DNA of 64,000 nt. Origin: Bacteriovoracaceae bacterium (GTDB lineage: Bacteria > Bdellovibrionota > Bacteriovoracia > Bacteriovoracales > Bacteriovoracaceae). A program made the position numbers and the translations under genes. Position 1 is the first letter of the stretch, and each line of letters starts with the position of its first letter. Under the pieces are notes generated by a model. The model worked only from the letters and a program-made list of their open reading frames with translations, was not told the DNA's origin and did no database searches. This document shows, piece after piece, positions 8,144-17,731 of this stretch. Where the stretch lies: the NCBI GenBank assembly GCA_947441615.1, contig CANEUH010000019.1, forward strand, positions 1 through 64,000, given 5' to 3'.

Positions 8144-9676
8144 ATGAAAAAAATGAGCACTGGTTTGATCTTCTCTTTAATCATCGTTAATTCCTTATCG
8201 GTAGAGGCAAAGACAATAAATCCTCTGTATTCGACTTATCCCATTCCAGAATATAAAGAGCATTCATTTGAAGATCAGGCATTTCTTAAAGAGAAAACTT
8301 CATGGTCAAAAATAAAAAGAAAACTTGCCAGCGAAATGTCTTTTACAAATAGTGATTTAAGTCCTGATTACCAACGTCTTAGAGATGAATGGCTCAAGGT
8401 AAAGACGGGCGACGAGATGGAAAACCTTCTAAGAAAATCACTTGGAAAATATCATTCTTTTTCAGATGACACAAAATATTTCCTTGCCCAATTCCACACG
8501 ATGATCCCCCTTAGAGGTGTCGTTTGGAGAGCAAGGCCCCTGTTTGAAAATACCAAGGGACTTTTTGGAAATAAATCGACACATGTTACTGCAGTACAAA
8601 TCCTAAGAACGTCACTATCGGCTTTAAAGACAATCTTACCAACAAATCAAACTGATGCGGCAATTGAATTTTTTACTGAGCCTTCGAGAGAAATGTCCAA
8701 GAAGAGTCAATTCCAAACTATCGCAGAATTACAAAATTTTCTAATGAGTGAAGTTATTCCACAACTTCAAGACTCAATTAAGAAGCTTGAAGTTCTATCG
8801 AAACAAGCTACTGATAAAATTTTTGTGTGGGATAATAAGATGACCTTCGGGCGTGGTGCCTTTGAAGATGAGATTCAAAGATTTAAAGGTCATGGAACTG
8901 CTGAGTTGAATTTCACAATCGCTACTTTCTATAGAACTTCGCATGATATTCTCGTTTACTGTGCCTATAATCAAGATTATTCCATTAAACTTTTAGGAGA
9001 GATGGGATCTCACCTGGGAGTTGACTCGAGTATCTTTTCTTCTAAGAAAGAGGACTTCGGTTTAACTGATCAAGAGCGAGTTAAGCTTATTAAAGATGCG
9101 ATAAAAAAGCATCGTTTTCTTGAACTACGAAATTATCAAGGAACTCAGTATGGAACAACTTTATTGAAGCAAGCTTATATTACCCTAAAAAACTCTACGA
9201 TTTATGCTGAAAGATCGTATGAATTTCTTCAAGGTCATGATTCGTCTATTTCAATGACAATTAACCCAATTCTATTTCAGAACCAAATTTCTCCTCACCT
9301 TGATAAGGGAATTAAAAATATGAGGGCAGTCGTTAGTGGACCTGCAGAAGTAAGGGATCCCATTTCTGGTGAAACTGTCACCCTAAACCTTGCCTCTTTT
9401 TATAAGAATCCACTCCCTTCATTAGGAGTACTGCTTCCTACAAAATTTGAATTAGGGGACTTAGAAAAAAGTATCAAAAATAAGCAGGGTGAAACCCTAA
9501 AAGTTCGAAATTATCTCCATGGACGTTCAATTGCCTGGGACAATTCCGCCTGGAGAGCATTCGTTCCAAGTGCCGAGGGGAAAGATTCAAAATATATGTC
9601 AGAGGCGAGAAGGATCATCCAATATAGCTTTGGAACATCTATGGTATTTGGTTTACCCGAAATCTTTGTTGATTAA
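8144..9676 (+). CDS. Large exported protein, unknown, possibly first gene of the oxidative cluster
   Basis: The 510-aa product has a signal peptide of about 22 residues ending at VEA. The rest is a soluble, mainly helical sequence without recognisable motifs. It ends only 20 bp before the first Rieske gene, with no terminator between, so it may share that transcript. Whether it belongs functionally to the cluster is unknown. Confidence 0.6.
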   Translation: MKKMSTGLIFSLIIVNSLSVEAKTINPLYSTYPIPEYKEHSFEDQAFLKEKTSWSKIKRKLASEMSFTNSDLSPDYQRLRDEWLKVKTGDEMENLLRKSLGKYHSFSDDTKYFLAQFHTMIPLRGVVWRARPLFENTKGLFGNKSTHVTAVQILRTSLSALKTILPTNQTDAAIEFFTEPSREMSKKSQFQTIAELQNFLMSEVIPQLQDSIKKLEVLSKQATDKIFVWDNKMTFGRGAFEDEIQRFKGHGTAELNFTIATFYRTSHDILVYCAYNQDYSIKLLGEMGSHLGVDSSIFSSKKEDFGLTDQERVKLIKDAIKKHRFLELRNYQGTQYGTTLLKQAYITLKNSTIYAERSYEFLQGHDSSISMTINPILFQNQISPHLDKGIKNMRAVVSGPAEVRDPISGETVTLNLASFYKNPLPSLGVLLPTKFELGDLEKSIKNKQGETLKVRNYLHGRSIAWDNSAWRAFVPSAEGKDSKYMSEARRIIQYSFGTSMVFGLPEIFVD

Positions 9677-9696
9677 TCTTTTTATTGAGATGAGAA

Positions 9697-10710
9697 ATGG
9701 CCTATTTTGACAGAATAAAACAATTTGGAGTTAATGGCTTTGTACCAGAAGGCTGGTACTGGCTAGTACGTTCCGGGGAAGTCAAACGCGGAAAGGCCCA
9801 TCCAGCTAAATTTCTAAAAACCGAACTTGTTCTCTTTAGAGGTGAAGATAATGTGGTTCGGGCCTTTGATGCCTACTGCCCTCATATGGGTGCCCATTTG
9901 TGTGATGGATTTGTTGAGGGTAACTCCCTCAGATGTCCCTTTCATTATTGGAAATTTAATTCCGATGGTAAATGTATTGAGATACCAGCTCAAGTTGAAA
10001 ATAATAATATCCCCGGTCTAAAATCTCACAAAATACAAGAAGCGTATGGCCTCATCTGGCTCTGGACTGGTGATATGTCTGACCCTGAGGAAATTCCGGT
10101 CATTCCAGAATTAAAGGGTATTCCGACTGATTATAAACTTGGTTCCAATTTTTTAAAAAAATGTCATCCTAACGTTGTGATGATTAATGCTATAGATGCT
10201 CAGCATTTTCGATCTGTTCATCAACTCATTGTTGATTTAAACATGAAAGTCACTCCACTCTCAAAGAGGTGCATTCAACTTTCAAATACAACGCCGATGC
10301 CAGAAAAAAACTCTCTCCTTCGATTTGCGAAACGCTTTTATACGAAGGCCCTTACTTATGAGATGACTTATTGGTGGGGTCACACGGGTTCAGTCATGGT
10401 GGGTCCAGATTTTATCCATTTCTATATTATATTTGCTTTGAGACCTACTTTGTCGGGTCATACTGAAGGGCAGACGATTCTTGTCACAAAGAAAAGAAAG
10501 GGTATTCTTGGGCCTTTACTGAATCCCATCATTCTTTTTGCTACGAAGCTAGTAGGAGATTATTTTGCGAAAGGGGATACAATTATTTTTAATCGGATCA
10601 ACTTCAAATTCAATAATCCCATAAGAGCAGACAAGGCGATTATTGATTTTGTTGAACATTATGAGGAACAAATTGGTGCCAAAAATTATATGACCCACGA
10701 AAGAGATTAG
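9697..10710 (+). CDS. Rieske non-heme iron oxygenase, DAF-36/KshA-like (copy A)
   Basis: The 337-aa protein has a Rieske [2Fe-2S] domain with CPHMGAH (Cys61, His63) and CPFHYWKF (Cys80, His83). The mononuclear-iron site is DAQHFRSVH (Asp167, His170, His175). These are the full ligands of a Rieske oxygenase alpha subunit. The overall look resembles KshA and cholesterol 7-desaturase types that act on hydrophobic polycyclic or lipid substrates; the substrate is inferred. It needs electrons from a ferredoxin, and one is encoded two genes downstream. It is a clear paralogue of the gene at 18453-19502. Confidence 0.85.
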   Translation: MAYFDRIKQFGVNGFVPEGWYWLVRSGEVKRGKAHPAKFLKTELVLFRGEDNVVRAFDAYCPHMGAHLCDGFVEGNSLRCPFHYWKFNSDGKCIEIPAQVENNNIPGLKSHKIQEAYGLIWLWTGDMSDPEEIPVIPELKGIPTDYKLGSNFLKKCHPNVVMINAIDAQHFRSVHQLIVDLNMKVTPLSKRCIQLSNTTPMPEKNSLLRFAKRFYTKALTYEMTYWWGHTGSVMVGPDFIHFYIIFALRPTLSGHTEGQTILVTKKRKGILGPLLNPIILFATKLVGDYFAKGDTIIFNRINFKFNNPIRADKAIIDFVEHYEEQIGAKNYMTHERD

Positions 10711-10765
10711 GAATTATATTTTTTAATAATTAGTACCGATTTAGAAGAGAACCAAAGTAGGAAGA

Positions 10766-11956
10766 ATGAATAGAAACTTAAGCCAAAGACATAATGTTTG
10801 CCTTGCCGACGACCAAAAAACGATGAGGAGAATGGAAATTGCCCTGAAACGGAGTAAGGAACTGGATCAAACTGCAAACATGGATCACACGTCAAGCACA
10901 TTCAGTTATGAAAGTTGTAAAGATGAAATGTGGAATCCTGAAAAGTTCTCTCTTCTTTATAAGACTTGGCTCTGGGAACAGTCAACACCTGCCCAAAAAA
11001 TTAAACTGAATCAGCTTTATTGGGTCGCTTATTATTCACAAATCATTTCGGCGGAAATTGCGACCATTTTCTTCAATCAAACAAGTGCGGCTTCCCTCTA
11101 TGGTATGGAAGATTTCAGAATCGTCTGTGATACCCTCGATCTTGAATCAGCACAAGAACGTGCCCACATCAATGCCTTTAAAAAAATCAGTGAACAATTT
11201 GAACAAGAAAATTTTGGGGAAAGAATTTTTACTTATCCCATGAGAACACCATTTGAAAAGACCATGCTTTATTCTGACCTTAACGATTTTCAGCAGTGGT
11301 GGAGAAAGTGGCAACTAAATTTCTTTACAATGATTTCCTCAAACTCCCCATTCATTGGTTGCCAATATTTTACTGTCAGAGGTCTGAGAACCCTTAATGG
11401 AAAAATCGTTCAGCATCAATTATCTCGTTACTACTCCGAACATACAGACAAGGAGAACTCACCAGCTCCTTCAAAAATTAGTTACTACCACTTTATTGAC
11501 GAATCCTTTCACTTCAATACCTCAACAGTTGTCTCCCATGAAGTCATAAACTCATTACCGAAGCCTTCTAAGTTTGAAACCCTGATCGGTAATATGGCCC
11601 TTAGAGGTTGCCAAATGGATCATTATAATTTTTCCACCGCAATTAACGGAATATTTTGGTATGATCCTGCTCTCTATCAAACAATCTATAAAGTTTTACG
11701 TTCCCCCATATTTAATATGTCCGATGGAGATGCCATTGAAGCACTTAGAAAGTGTTTCTGTGTCGAAAGTGAGGGGATGTTAATGAGTCACAAAACTCAC
11801 AGAGAATCAGTTGATAGCTATAAAGCCTTCTTACAAGACTTTCATTATATTAATAAAGAAAATAAAGAATTGACCCTGATGGCGAGTAATAGCCTTGAGA
11901 AGCATTTAAAAAACAATCGAAAGTCTTTTGAAACTTTTAAACGCCGAGTTGCCTAG
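10766..11956 (+). CDS. AurF/CmlI-like non-heme diiron oxygenase
   Basis: The 396-aa, largely helical protein has the spacing of the AurF N-oxygenase ligands: Glu97 (SAEIAT), Glu131 and His134 (ERAH), then His242, Glu246 and His249 (HFIDESFH, H-x3-E-x2-H). AurF-family enzymes oxidise amines or hydroxylate with a diiron centre. Here the reaction is unknown. It lies between two Rieske genes and just before a ferredoxin, a likely electron donor. Family assignment rests on ligand spacing rather than overall similarity. Confidence 0.6.
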   Translation: MNRNLSQRHNVCLADDQKTMRRMEIALKRSKELDQTANMDHTSSTFSYESCKDEMWNPEKFSLLYKTWLWEQSTPAQKIKLNQLYWVAYYSQIISAEIATIFFNQTSAASLYGMEDFRIVCDTLDLESAQERAHINAFKKISEQFEQENFGERIFTYPMRTPFEKTMLYSDLNDFQQWWRKWQLNFFTMISSNSPFIGCQYFTVRGLRTLNGKIVQHQLSRYYSEHTDKENSPAPSKISYYHFIDESFHFNTSTVVSHEVINSLPKPSKFETLIGNMALRGCQMDHYNFSTAINGIFWYDPALYQTIYKVLRSPIFNMSDGDAIEALRKCFCVESEGMLMSHKTHRESVDSYKAFLQDFHYINKENKELTLMASNSLEKHLKNNRKSFETFKRRVA

Positions 11957-11957
11957 T

Positions 11958-12251
11958 ATGGGTTACAAAATTGAATTTGTTAATTCAGATAAAAAATCTG
12001 TTGAACTTAATCAGGGAGATTGTCTTTCAGAAAAACTTACGATTCACAACTCTCCCATCCTTTTCGGTTGTAGAATAGGTATTTGCGGAACTTGTGCTAT
12101 TGAAGTGATGGATTCCGAACATCCTCTTCCACCAAAGACTCCAGATGAAAAAGATTTCTTAGATAACATGTATCCCGGAAATGAGAAGATTCGCCTTGCT
12201 TGCCAAATCCATATCAATACTAATATTAAAATACGTAAAGCAGATGGTTAA
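11958..12251 (+). CDS. Plant-type [2Fe-2S] ferredoxin
   Basis: The 97-aa protein has the C-x4-C-x2-C...C pattern at Cys38, Cys43, Cys46 (GCRIGICGTC) and Cys82 (LACQ). ATG 11958 is chosen because the ferredoxin fold begins there; an upstream in-frame ATG at 11928 would overlap the previous gene by 29 bp. Its stop overlaps the ATG of the next Rieske gene (TAATG). It is probably the shared electron carrier for the Rieske and diiron enzymes. No dedicated ferredoxin reductase is encoded nearby. Confidence 0.85.
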   Translation: MGYKIEFVNSDKKSVELNQGDCLSEKLTIHNSPILFGCRIGICGTCAIEVMDSEHPLPPKTPDEKDFLDNMYPGNEKIRLACQIHINTNIKIRKADG

Positions 12252-13267
12252 TGAAGAAAGAAGATTTTTGGTATATTGCAGCTGAAAGTCATGAGCTCGG
12301 TCAAAACCAAGTTATTTCACGCTCAATATTGAATGAGTGGATTGCTCTCTTTAGATGTGAAACTGGTAAGGTAACAGCTGTTCAGGACAGGTGCCTTCAC
12401 AGAACGGCGCAATTATCTAATGGCCAAGTCTTGAACGGAAAACTTCAATGCCCATACCACGGCTGGACCTATGACGAAGCTGGTAAAGTTATAAATATTC
12501 CTTCCATGGGGCCTAATCAACGACCTAGTGGGAAATGTGCAAAAACTTATCAAGTTATTGAGCAAGAAAATTATATCTACGTAAAACTCAATAGTGAATT
12601 CCCAGAACTTCGTCCATTTAGCATGCCCTCCTTTGGAGAATCTGGATATACAACCATAAGACTTCAAAATCTTTTCCACAACAATGTGACTAATTGTGCA
12701 GAAAATTTTGTAGATATTCCTCACACGACTTTCGTTCACCCGAAAATATTCAGAGATGCAAAGAATGAAAAATTTGGCGCAAGAATTGAAAGGCTAGAAG
12801 GACGCGTTAAGGTCACTTATAAAAATGAGAAAAAGAATTTTGGATGGTTTTCTTGGTTTTTAAACTCTTCTGGAAAAGAAATTGGACATACTGACGAATT
12901 TTTTGTTCCAAATATAACAAGCGTTCATTATCGCTTTGGAGGAAAAAATCATTTTATCATTACGTCTCAATCAATACCAGTTAGTGACAAGGAAACACTC
13001 GTCTACACCGATCTGACGTACAATTATGGAATATGGACTAAGCTTTCAAGGCCATTTGTAAAAATTCAGGCACAGGCGATTATTAATCAGGATATCAAAA
13101 TCTTAAATAATCAAATGAAGACCATCAACAAGTATGGATCACAGTTCCAAAATTCTCCGGCAGATATCATTCACACTTGGATTGAATCCCTTCAGGATGA
13201 AATATCAGGAGGTCGTGATCCCTATATTATGCCAAAGAAAGAAGTGGAGATTGAATTTTGGGTTTAA
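12251..13267 (+). CDS. Rieske non-heme iron oxygenase, aromatic-ring-type (copy B)
   Basis: The 338-aa protein has CLH (Cys48, His50) and CPYHGW (Cys67, His70) of the Rieske cluster, and DIPHTTFVH (Asp155, His158, His163) at the catalytic iron. It looks more like the VanA/phenylpropionate-dioxygenase alpha-subunit group than copies A and C. Translation is probably coupled to the ferredoxin through the TAATG junction. The substrate is unknown. Confidence 0.85.
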   Translation: MKKEDFWYIAAESHELGQNQVISRSILNEWIALFRCETGKVTAVQDRCLHRTAQLSNGQVLNGKLQCPYHGWTYDEAGKVINIPSMGPNQRPSGKCAKTYQVIEQENYIYVKLNSEFPELRPFSMPSFGESGYTTIRLQNLFHNNVTNCAENFVDIPHTTFVHPKIFRDAKNEKFGARIERLEGRVKVTYKNEKKNFGWFSWFLNSSGKEIGHTDEFFVPNITSVHYRFGGKNHFIITSQSIPVSDKETLVYTDLTYNYGIWTKLSRPFVKIQAQAIINQDIKILNNQMKTINKYGSQFQNSPADIIHTWIESLQDEISGGRDPYIMPKKEVEIEFWV

Positions 13268-14001
13268 ATACAATCATCCTTTTTATTGTCTTTGTCACTC
13301 TCGTCTTATTAAGGTTACTTAGAGAGGAATCTAGCATTTCATCTTTTACAAGAACTAAACAAGAGTGGATCATTGATCTCACGGGACTTTTTATTCAAGG
13401 TGTTGTTATACCGATTTCCCCACTTTTCTTGATTCCTTTCTTGGAATACTTTTTTCCACATTACAATAAGAGGATTGAGATCAATCCATGGAATCAAGTC
13501 CTTTTAAGTTTCGTATTAATTGATTACCTCTATTATTGGAATCATCGATTCTTTCACACAAAAAGATTTTGGCATATCCATCGCCTGCATCATAGTTCAA
13601 AACATCTTGATGTATTTGCAACTTCTAGGAATAGCTTCATCACTTCATTTGTTTTCGTTTACTTATGGACTCAAACACTTGGACTTTATTTTTTGAGTGA
13701 CTCTACTTATTTTTTATTTGGATTCGCATTAACATTTGCTCTCGATCTATGGAGGCACAGTGGTGTTTCAACACCTCTTTCACTAAAAAAATATCTAGAT
13801 CTCTTTCTCATCACTCCTGAACATCATGTCTTTCACCACTCTAAAATTGGTAGAAATAAAAATTTTGGAGCTAATTTAAATTTCTGGGATAAAATTCATG
13901 GAACCCTTACATCTGACATTATTGCAAACGAAAAACTGGAAAAATTACCAGGTGATAAAATTTGGGAAGAAATTATATTCCCAAGGAGATTAGGAAAATG
14001 A
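13258..14001 (+). CDS. Membrane fatty acid hydroxylase / sterol desaturase family protein
   Basis: The 247-aa integral membrane protein carries the histidine boxes of the family: HRFFH (His96, His100), HIHRLHH (His106-His112) and HHVFHH (His189-His194). These bind a diiron centre at the membrane face. The start is TTG at 13258, overlapping the Rieske gene by 10 bp. Family members hydroxylate or desaturate lipids and sterols; the substrate here is unknown. It strongly supports a lipid-like product for the cluster. Confidence 0.8.
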   Translation: MGLNTIILFIVFVTLVLLRLLREESSISSFTRTKQEWIIDLTGLFIQGVVIPISPLFLIPFLEYFFPHYNKRIEINPWNQVLLSFVLIDYLYYWNHRFFHTKRFWHIHRLHHSSKHLDVFATSRNSFITSFVFVYLWTQTLGLYFLSDSTYFLFGFALTFALDLWRHSGVSTPLSLKKYLDLFLITPEHHVFHHSKIGRNKNFGANLNFWDKIHGTLTSDIIANEKLEKLPGDKIWEEIIFPRRLGK

Positions 14002-14606
14002 CTTGGGGTGGAAAGATTGTGTCGATGTTCCCAATAATTTATTTTTTTGTTTCCTTTTCGTGGATTTATAAAATGTTTTTACATTTTGAGCATTTGGACT
14101 TCCTTATATTAATTGGAATTATCTATCTGTTCCCTTTGATCACACATCGAATCCATTTTTTCTTTTTCCCTTTTTCTGATGGATATTGGGTCCTTTCTGA
14201 AAAAAAATATAATCCATGGTGGGCGTCCCACATGTTTCAATACCCTTTCATTGCATTACCATGGCTAGAATCTCTCATTCATTTTTTCCCTGGCCTCTAT
14301 TCTATGTGGCTTCGTGCCTGGGGCAGTAAAGTAGGAAAAGATGTATTTTGGACCCCAAGAATAGAAATTGTTGACCGAGGATTGATGGTCATTGGAGATA
14401 AAGTTATCTTTGGGCATATATCAGGATTTTGTTCACACATGGTTGCCGACATTGACGGTAAACCCTCCCTCGTTATAAAAAAAATTATCATTGGGGATAA
14501 AGTCTTTATAGGTGCAGACTCACAAATGGGACCAGGTGCCAATATTCCCCCAAGAACAAAACTCAAACCCAAAAGTCGACTTTACTGGCGAGGCGAGTGG
14601 CCTTGA
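13998..14606 (+). CDS. Membrane-anchored hexapeptide-repeat acyltransferase-like protein
   Basis: The 202-aa protein has two N-terminal hydrophobic helices (residues about 8-55). From about residue 120 it has a left-handed beta-helix-like region with hexapeptide periodicity (VGKDVF, VIGDKVIFG, IIGDKVFIGADSQMGPGA), as in LbH acyltransferases. ATG 13998 forms an ATGA overlap with the preceding stop and has AAGGAG upstream. An upstream in-frame start at 13962 is rejected. It could transfer an acyl group to the cluster product, but the catalytic histidine is not obvious. Confidence 0.6.
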   Translation: MTWGGKIVSMFPIIYFFVSFSWIYKMFLHFEHLDFLILIGIIYLFPLITHRIHFFFFPFSDGYWVLSEKKYNPWWASHMFQYPFIALPWLESLIHFFPGLYSMWLRAWGSKVGKDVFWTPRIEIVDRGLMVIGDKVIFGHISGFCSHMVADIDGKPSLVIKKIIIGDKVFIGADSQMGPGANIPPRTKLKPKSRLYWRGEWP

Positions 14607-15994
14607 ACCCATTTTTTTTGACGGTTAAATTTCTGGTTATGGTCCTTGGGTCAAATAAAAGAAAAGTTTTCATTGAGGCTTGCAAGGACCCATTAAAAAC
14701 CCAAAATAAATTGAAACAGAGAATACTTTCAAAAAGCAAAATTCCTTACCCAGAAAAAACAAGAACCTTTTCTGACTACATGGGAAATAAGGATTTATCC
14801 CATGAAAAAACGATCTATTATGAAACGACTTCGGGTTCTAGTGGAGCAAAGAAGGAAATACCCTACACAAAATCCTTACTTAATAGTTTTCAAAATATGT
14901 TTTTACTTTGGGTTCACGACATCATCTTTTATTCTGGAATTGAATTTAAAAGTGGAAAGTTTTTCATGAGCGTCTCACCACAGATTGGAGATGCTTCAAA
15001 TGATGATCGGAAATATTTATCATTACCATTTAGATTATTATTGTCTCCCTTTCTGGTTTCCAACCCAAACACGCATAAGTCACAAACTTCTGACGAATTT
15101 CTTTTCAAAATAGCCAAAGATCTCCTTTCAAATCGAAATCTAGAAATTATTTCTATTTGGAGTCCAACTTACCTTTTGGGTCTTCTTGAATTTATTGAAA
15201 ACCACCAATCAGAACTCAATTTCAAATTTGTCAGCTGGAAGACTGTCTGGCCAAAGCTTCAACTCATTTCTTGTTGGACACATGCTCAGGCATCGCACTC
15301 AAGCGATATTTTACAAAAAAAATTTCCTCAAGTTAAGATCCAGGGAAAGGGTCTCCTTTTAACCGAAGCTCCTATAACGATTCCCTGGACCGAGGCCAAC
15401 GGAAACATTCCCCTGATCACGGAGACAATCATAGAGTTTCTAGATGAAGACAAAATAAAAGGAATAGATGAGTTAGAAATAGGAAAGAAATACGTTGTTC
15501 TTTCTGGTCAAAACAATGGGTATCTTCGATATAACACTGAAGATATCGTTAAGGTCACTGGATTTTACTATAAAGTTCCTGTTTTGGAATTCGTCGGCCG
15601 TATCGGACAACAAATTGATTTGGCAGGTGAAAAATTGTCTGAGGCTTTACTTAGAAGTCTAACCCAAGGTCACGAGGGTTATTTTTTTGTCATTCCGGAC
15701 TTAAGTGAAGACCTTCCGAGGTATGTTATTCTGACTGAAATGCATGACCTTACTGACTGGGATAAAAAGTTGAATGCAATTTATCATTATAAACTGGCAA
15801 GAAATTTAAATCAGCTTAAGGCCCCTGTCGTGATTAAGACAAGATCACCCTACTCCCTTTATGTAAGTTATTGCCAATCAAAAGGCATGAATCTGGGCGA
15901 CATCAAAGAAAAGATTCTTTTCAGTCATTCTTCTGATGCTGAAAAATTTCTGGCATGGATTCAACAAGAGCTTCGGCCATCTTCTCTAGACTAA
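14597..15994 (+). CDS. GH3-like acyl-adenylating enzyme
   Basis: The 465-aa protein begins at GTG, overlapping the preceding gene by 10 bp. It has YYETTSGSSGAKKEIPYT, the ATP-binding P-loop of GH3-type adenylate-forming enzymes, and later YLRYNTEDIVKV and FVGRIGQQIDLAGEKLSE, matching the conserved GH3 C-terminal motifs. Such enzymes activate a carboxylate as the adenylate and join it to an amine or another nucleophile. It is probably the condensing or activating step of this cluster. Its last 74 bp overlap the convergent diiron gene. Confidence 0.7.
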   Translation: MALNPFFLTVKFLVMVLGSNKRKVFIEACKDPLKTQNKLKQRILSKSKIPYPEKTRTFSDYMGNKDLSHEKTIYYETTSGSSGAKKEIPYTKSLLNSFQNMFLLWVHDIIFYSGIEFKSGKFFMSVSPQIGDASNDDRKYLSLPFRLLLSPFLVSNPNTHKSQTSDEFLFKIAKDLLSNRNLEIISIWSPTYLLGLLEFIENHQSELNFKFVSWKTVWPKLQLISCWTHAQASHSSDILQKKFPQVKIQGKGLLLTEAPITIPWTEANGNIPLITETIIEFLDEDKIKGIDELEIGKKYVVLSGQNNGYLRYNTEDIVKVTGFYYKVPVLEFVGRIGQQIDLAGEKLSEALLRSLTQGHEGYFFVIPDLSEDLPRYVILTEMHDLTDWDKKLNAIYHYKLARNLNQLKAPVVIKTRSPYSLYVSYCQSKGMNLGDIKEKILFSHSSDAEKFLAWIQQELRPSSLD

Positions 15995-16889
15995 GCGCCT
16001 CGAAGCAACTCTTATCTCTCATCTCATTTATGTCATCACTAGATAAACTTTTAGAAATAAGATCTTCAACAAGCTTCATTTTTAGGGATGTCGTTTTTAC
16101 TGCATCAATATCAATGAGAAATTTGATGACTTTTTCTGAATTTGGCACATTAACTTGTTTAAAGATTTCCTGGACAAGAGCAAAAGGTCCAATTTGAATC
16201 ATTTTACAAATTCTCTGAACATAGGAGCTTAACTCATTCATATTTTCAGGCTTTTGATCTGTTGAATTCCAATCCTTTGAAAATAATATGACACCAGCAG
16301 AATGGTGCCGAATTTCATCTTTAAGAATTAATTTAAATGCGGAGGTTACCCTTTCGTGGTGAGATTCTTTAGCAAGAGTCTTATAATAGTTCAACCCCCA
16401 GCCTTCAAGTAAGATCTGGATCAATAACAAATGAGACTTCCTAGAAGCTTCTTGGATAATTTCACCAATCAACAAGGCAAAGGAAGGAATATTGTTTCTG
16501 TCTTTATCAAAATCAAACAAACTTTCAACAAGACGCAAATGCTTTGCTTCCTCTTCAGCAACAAAACAGAAAAACTCTCTTTCTTCTTTAGTGACAGAAG
16601 TTAAATTCATTTTGGCTGCATAGGCCATCCCCGCACTTTCAATAAAATAAGCTTCTCTTAAAATATTTTCAGTCATCGTCTTTAGAATTCTTATTTGTTT
16701 TTCCGAATCAAGAGAATTCCACAACTGGGATTTATCAAGGTGATAAAATGTCTCACCCCATAAAAAGTGATCATCAATCATTTTTAATTCTTTACTCTCT
16801 CCATGAACCTTAGCCGTCAAATCAAGAAGATTTAAAAAATCTTTTTGATCTTGAGGTATGGAGCTGAGGAATAATTCCATTTTTTTCAA
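15921..16889 (-). CDS. Ferritin-like diiron protein
   Basis: The 322-aa helical protein has a four-helix carboxylate pattern: Glu84 (FIESAG), Glu114/His117 (EEEAKH), Glu162 (LLEGWG) and Glu192/His195 (DEIRHH). This is the classic E, ExxH, E, ExxH diiron signature of ferritin-like oxidases. It is distinct from the AurF-like protein in the opposite operon. It ends the minus-strand operon and overlaps the 3' end of the GH3-like gene. The function is probably oxygenation or dehydrogenation of the pathway intermediate; this is inferred. Confidence 0.6.
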   Translation of the reverse strand: MKKMELFLSSIPQDQKDFLNLLDLTAKVHGESKELKMIDDHFLWGETFYHLDKSQLWNSLDSEKQIRILKTMTENILREAYFIESAGMAYAAKMNLTSVTKEEREFFCFVAEEEAKHLRLVESLFDFDKDRNNIPSFALLIGEIIQEASRKSHLLLIQILLEGWGLNYYKTLAKESHHERVTSAFKLILKDEIRHHSAGVILFSKDWNSTDQKPENMNELSSYVQRICKMIQIGPFALVQEIFKQVNVPNSEKVIKFLIDIDAVKTTSLKMKLVEDLISKSLSSDDINEMRDKSCFEALSLEKMAEALVESMPEIFQHQKND

Positions 16890-17731
16890 TTGGACTCTCG
16901 CATGAAAATTTTCTTATAAACCATATCCATTAATCCGAAATAAATACAACTCGGAAGGAAATTTCTTAACAGGTGAGAAAATGTTGCGTCTTTCCCATAA
17001 ACCTTTCTCATGGGTAAATGCTTTTTAAGGGAGAGCTTTAAAATACCATTTGAAACTTCTGAAGGCTGTTGTGGTTTTTTTGTTGAGATCTTCTGATGAA
17101 GATTTTTATAGTTTCTAAATTGAAGTGCGTAGGTTGATTCTTCTTTCGAGCTCCAATTTAAGCTGGTACCAAAATTCGTTCTATATCCACCTGGCTCAAT
17201 TAAACACAATTGGACCCCGTGTGGAGCAAGCTCCCCCCTTAAAGACTCAGTAAGACCTTCTACGGCAAATTTACTTGCGCAATATAAACTAGTCATGGGA
17301 AACCCCATAAATCCAAAAACCGATGAAAAGTTAAAAACTTTCCCTTTTGATGTCCTAAGAAGTGGTAAAAAGATTTTTGTTACATTTACAGTTCCAAAGA
17401 AATTAACTTCCATTTGATATCTAATTTCTTCATCCTTTAAATCTTCTAAGGCACCAAAAAGACCATAACCCGCATTATTAATTAAGATATCAATCTTACC
17501 AAACCTATTAAGCACTTCTTTTTCAACTTCCTTAACTTCATTGATATTAGTTACGTCCATTGAAAGCTCTACCAGCCTTCCATGGAATGAAGATCTTTCA
17601 GAATAAAAAATGTCCTTCCGTTCTTTTAAATTTCTACCCGTAGCGATAACAGTGTCGCCATGATTTAAGAAGGCTTGTGCTATTAATTTTCCAAAGCCAG
17701 AGGTTGCACCAGTTACTAAAACAGTTCTCAT
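16886..17731 (-). CDS. Short-chain dehydrogenase/reductase
   Basis: The 281-aa protein shows TGATSGFG at residues 7-14 for NAD(P) binding, NNAGYG near residue 85, the catalytic serine in FNFSSVFG, and Tyr150/Lys154 (YCASK). Arg33 after the second strand (ATGRN) favours NADPH. The C-terminal tail beyond residue 240 is basic and hydrophobic, perhaps for membrane association. It overlaps both neighbours by 4 bp. Confidence 0.85.
   Translation of the reverse strand: MRTVLVTGATSGFGKLIAQAFLNHGDTVIATGRNLKERKDIFYSERSSFHGRLVELSMDVTNINEVKEVEKEVLNRFGKIDILINNAGYGLFGALEDLKDEEIRYQMEVNFFGTVNVTKIFLPLLRTSKGKVFNFSSVFGFMGFPMTSLYCASKFAVEGLTESLRGELAPHGVQLCLIEPGGYRTNFGTSLNWSSKEESTYALQFRNYKNLHQKISTKKPQQPSEVSNGILKLSLKKHLPMRKVYGKDATFSHLLRNFLPSCIYFGLMDMVYKKIFMRESN

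Noticed and set aside
12413..12739. 108-aa minus-strand ORF
   Set aside because: It is antisense to the Rieske B gene, with no ribosome binding site or domain.
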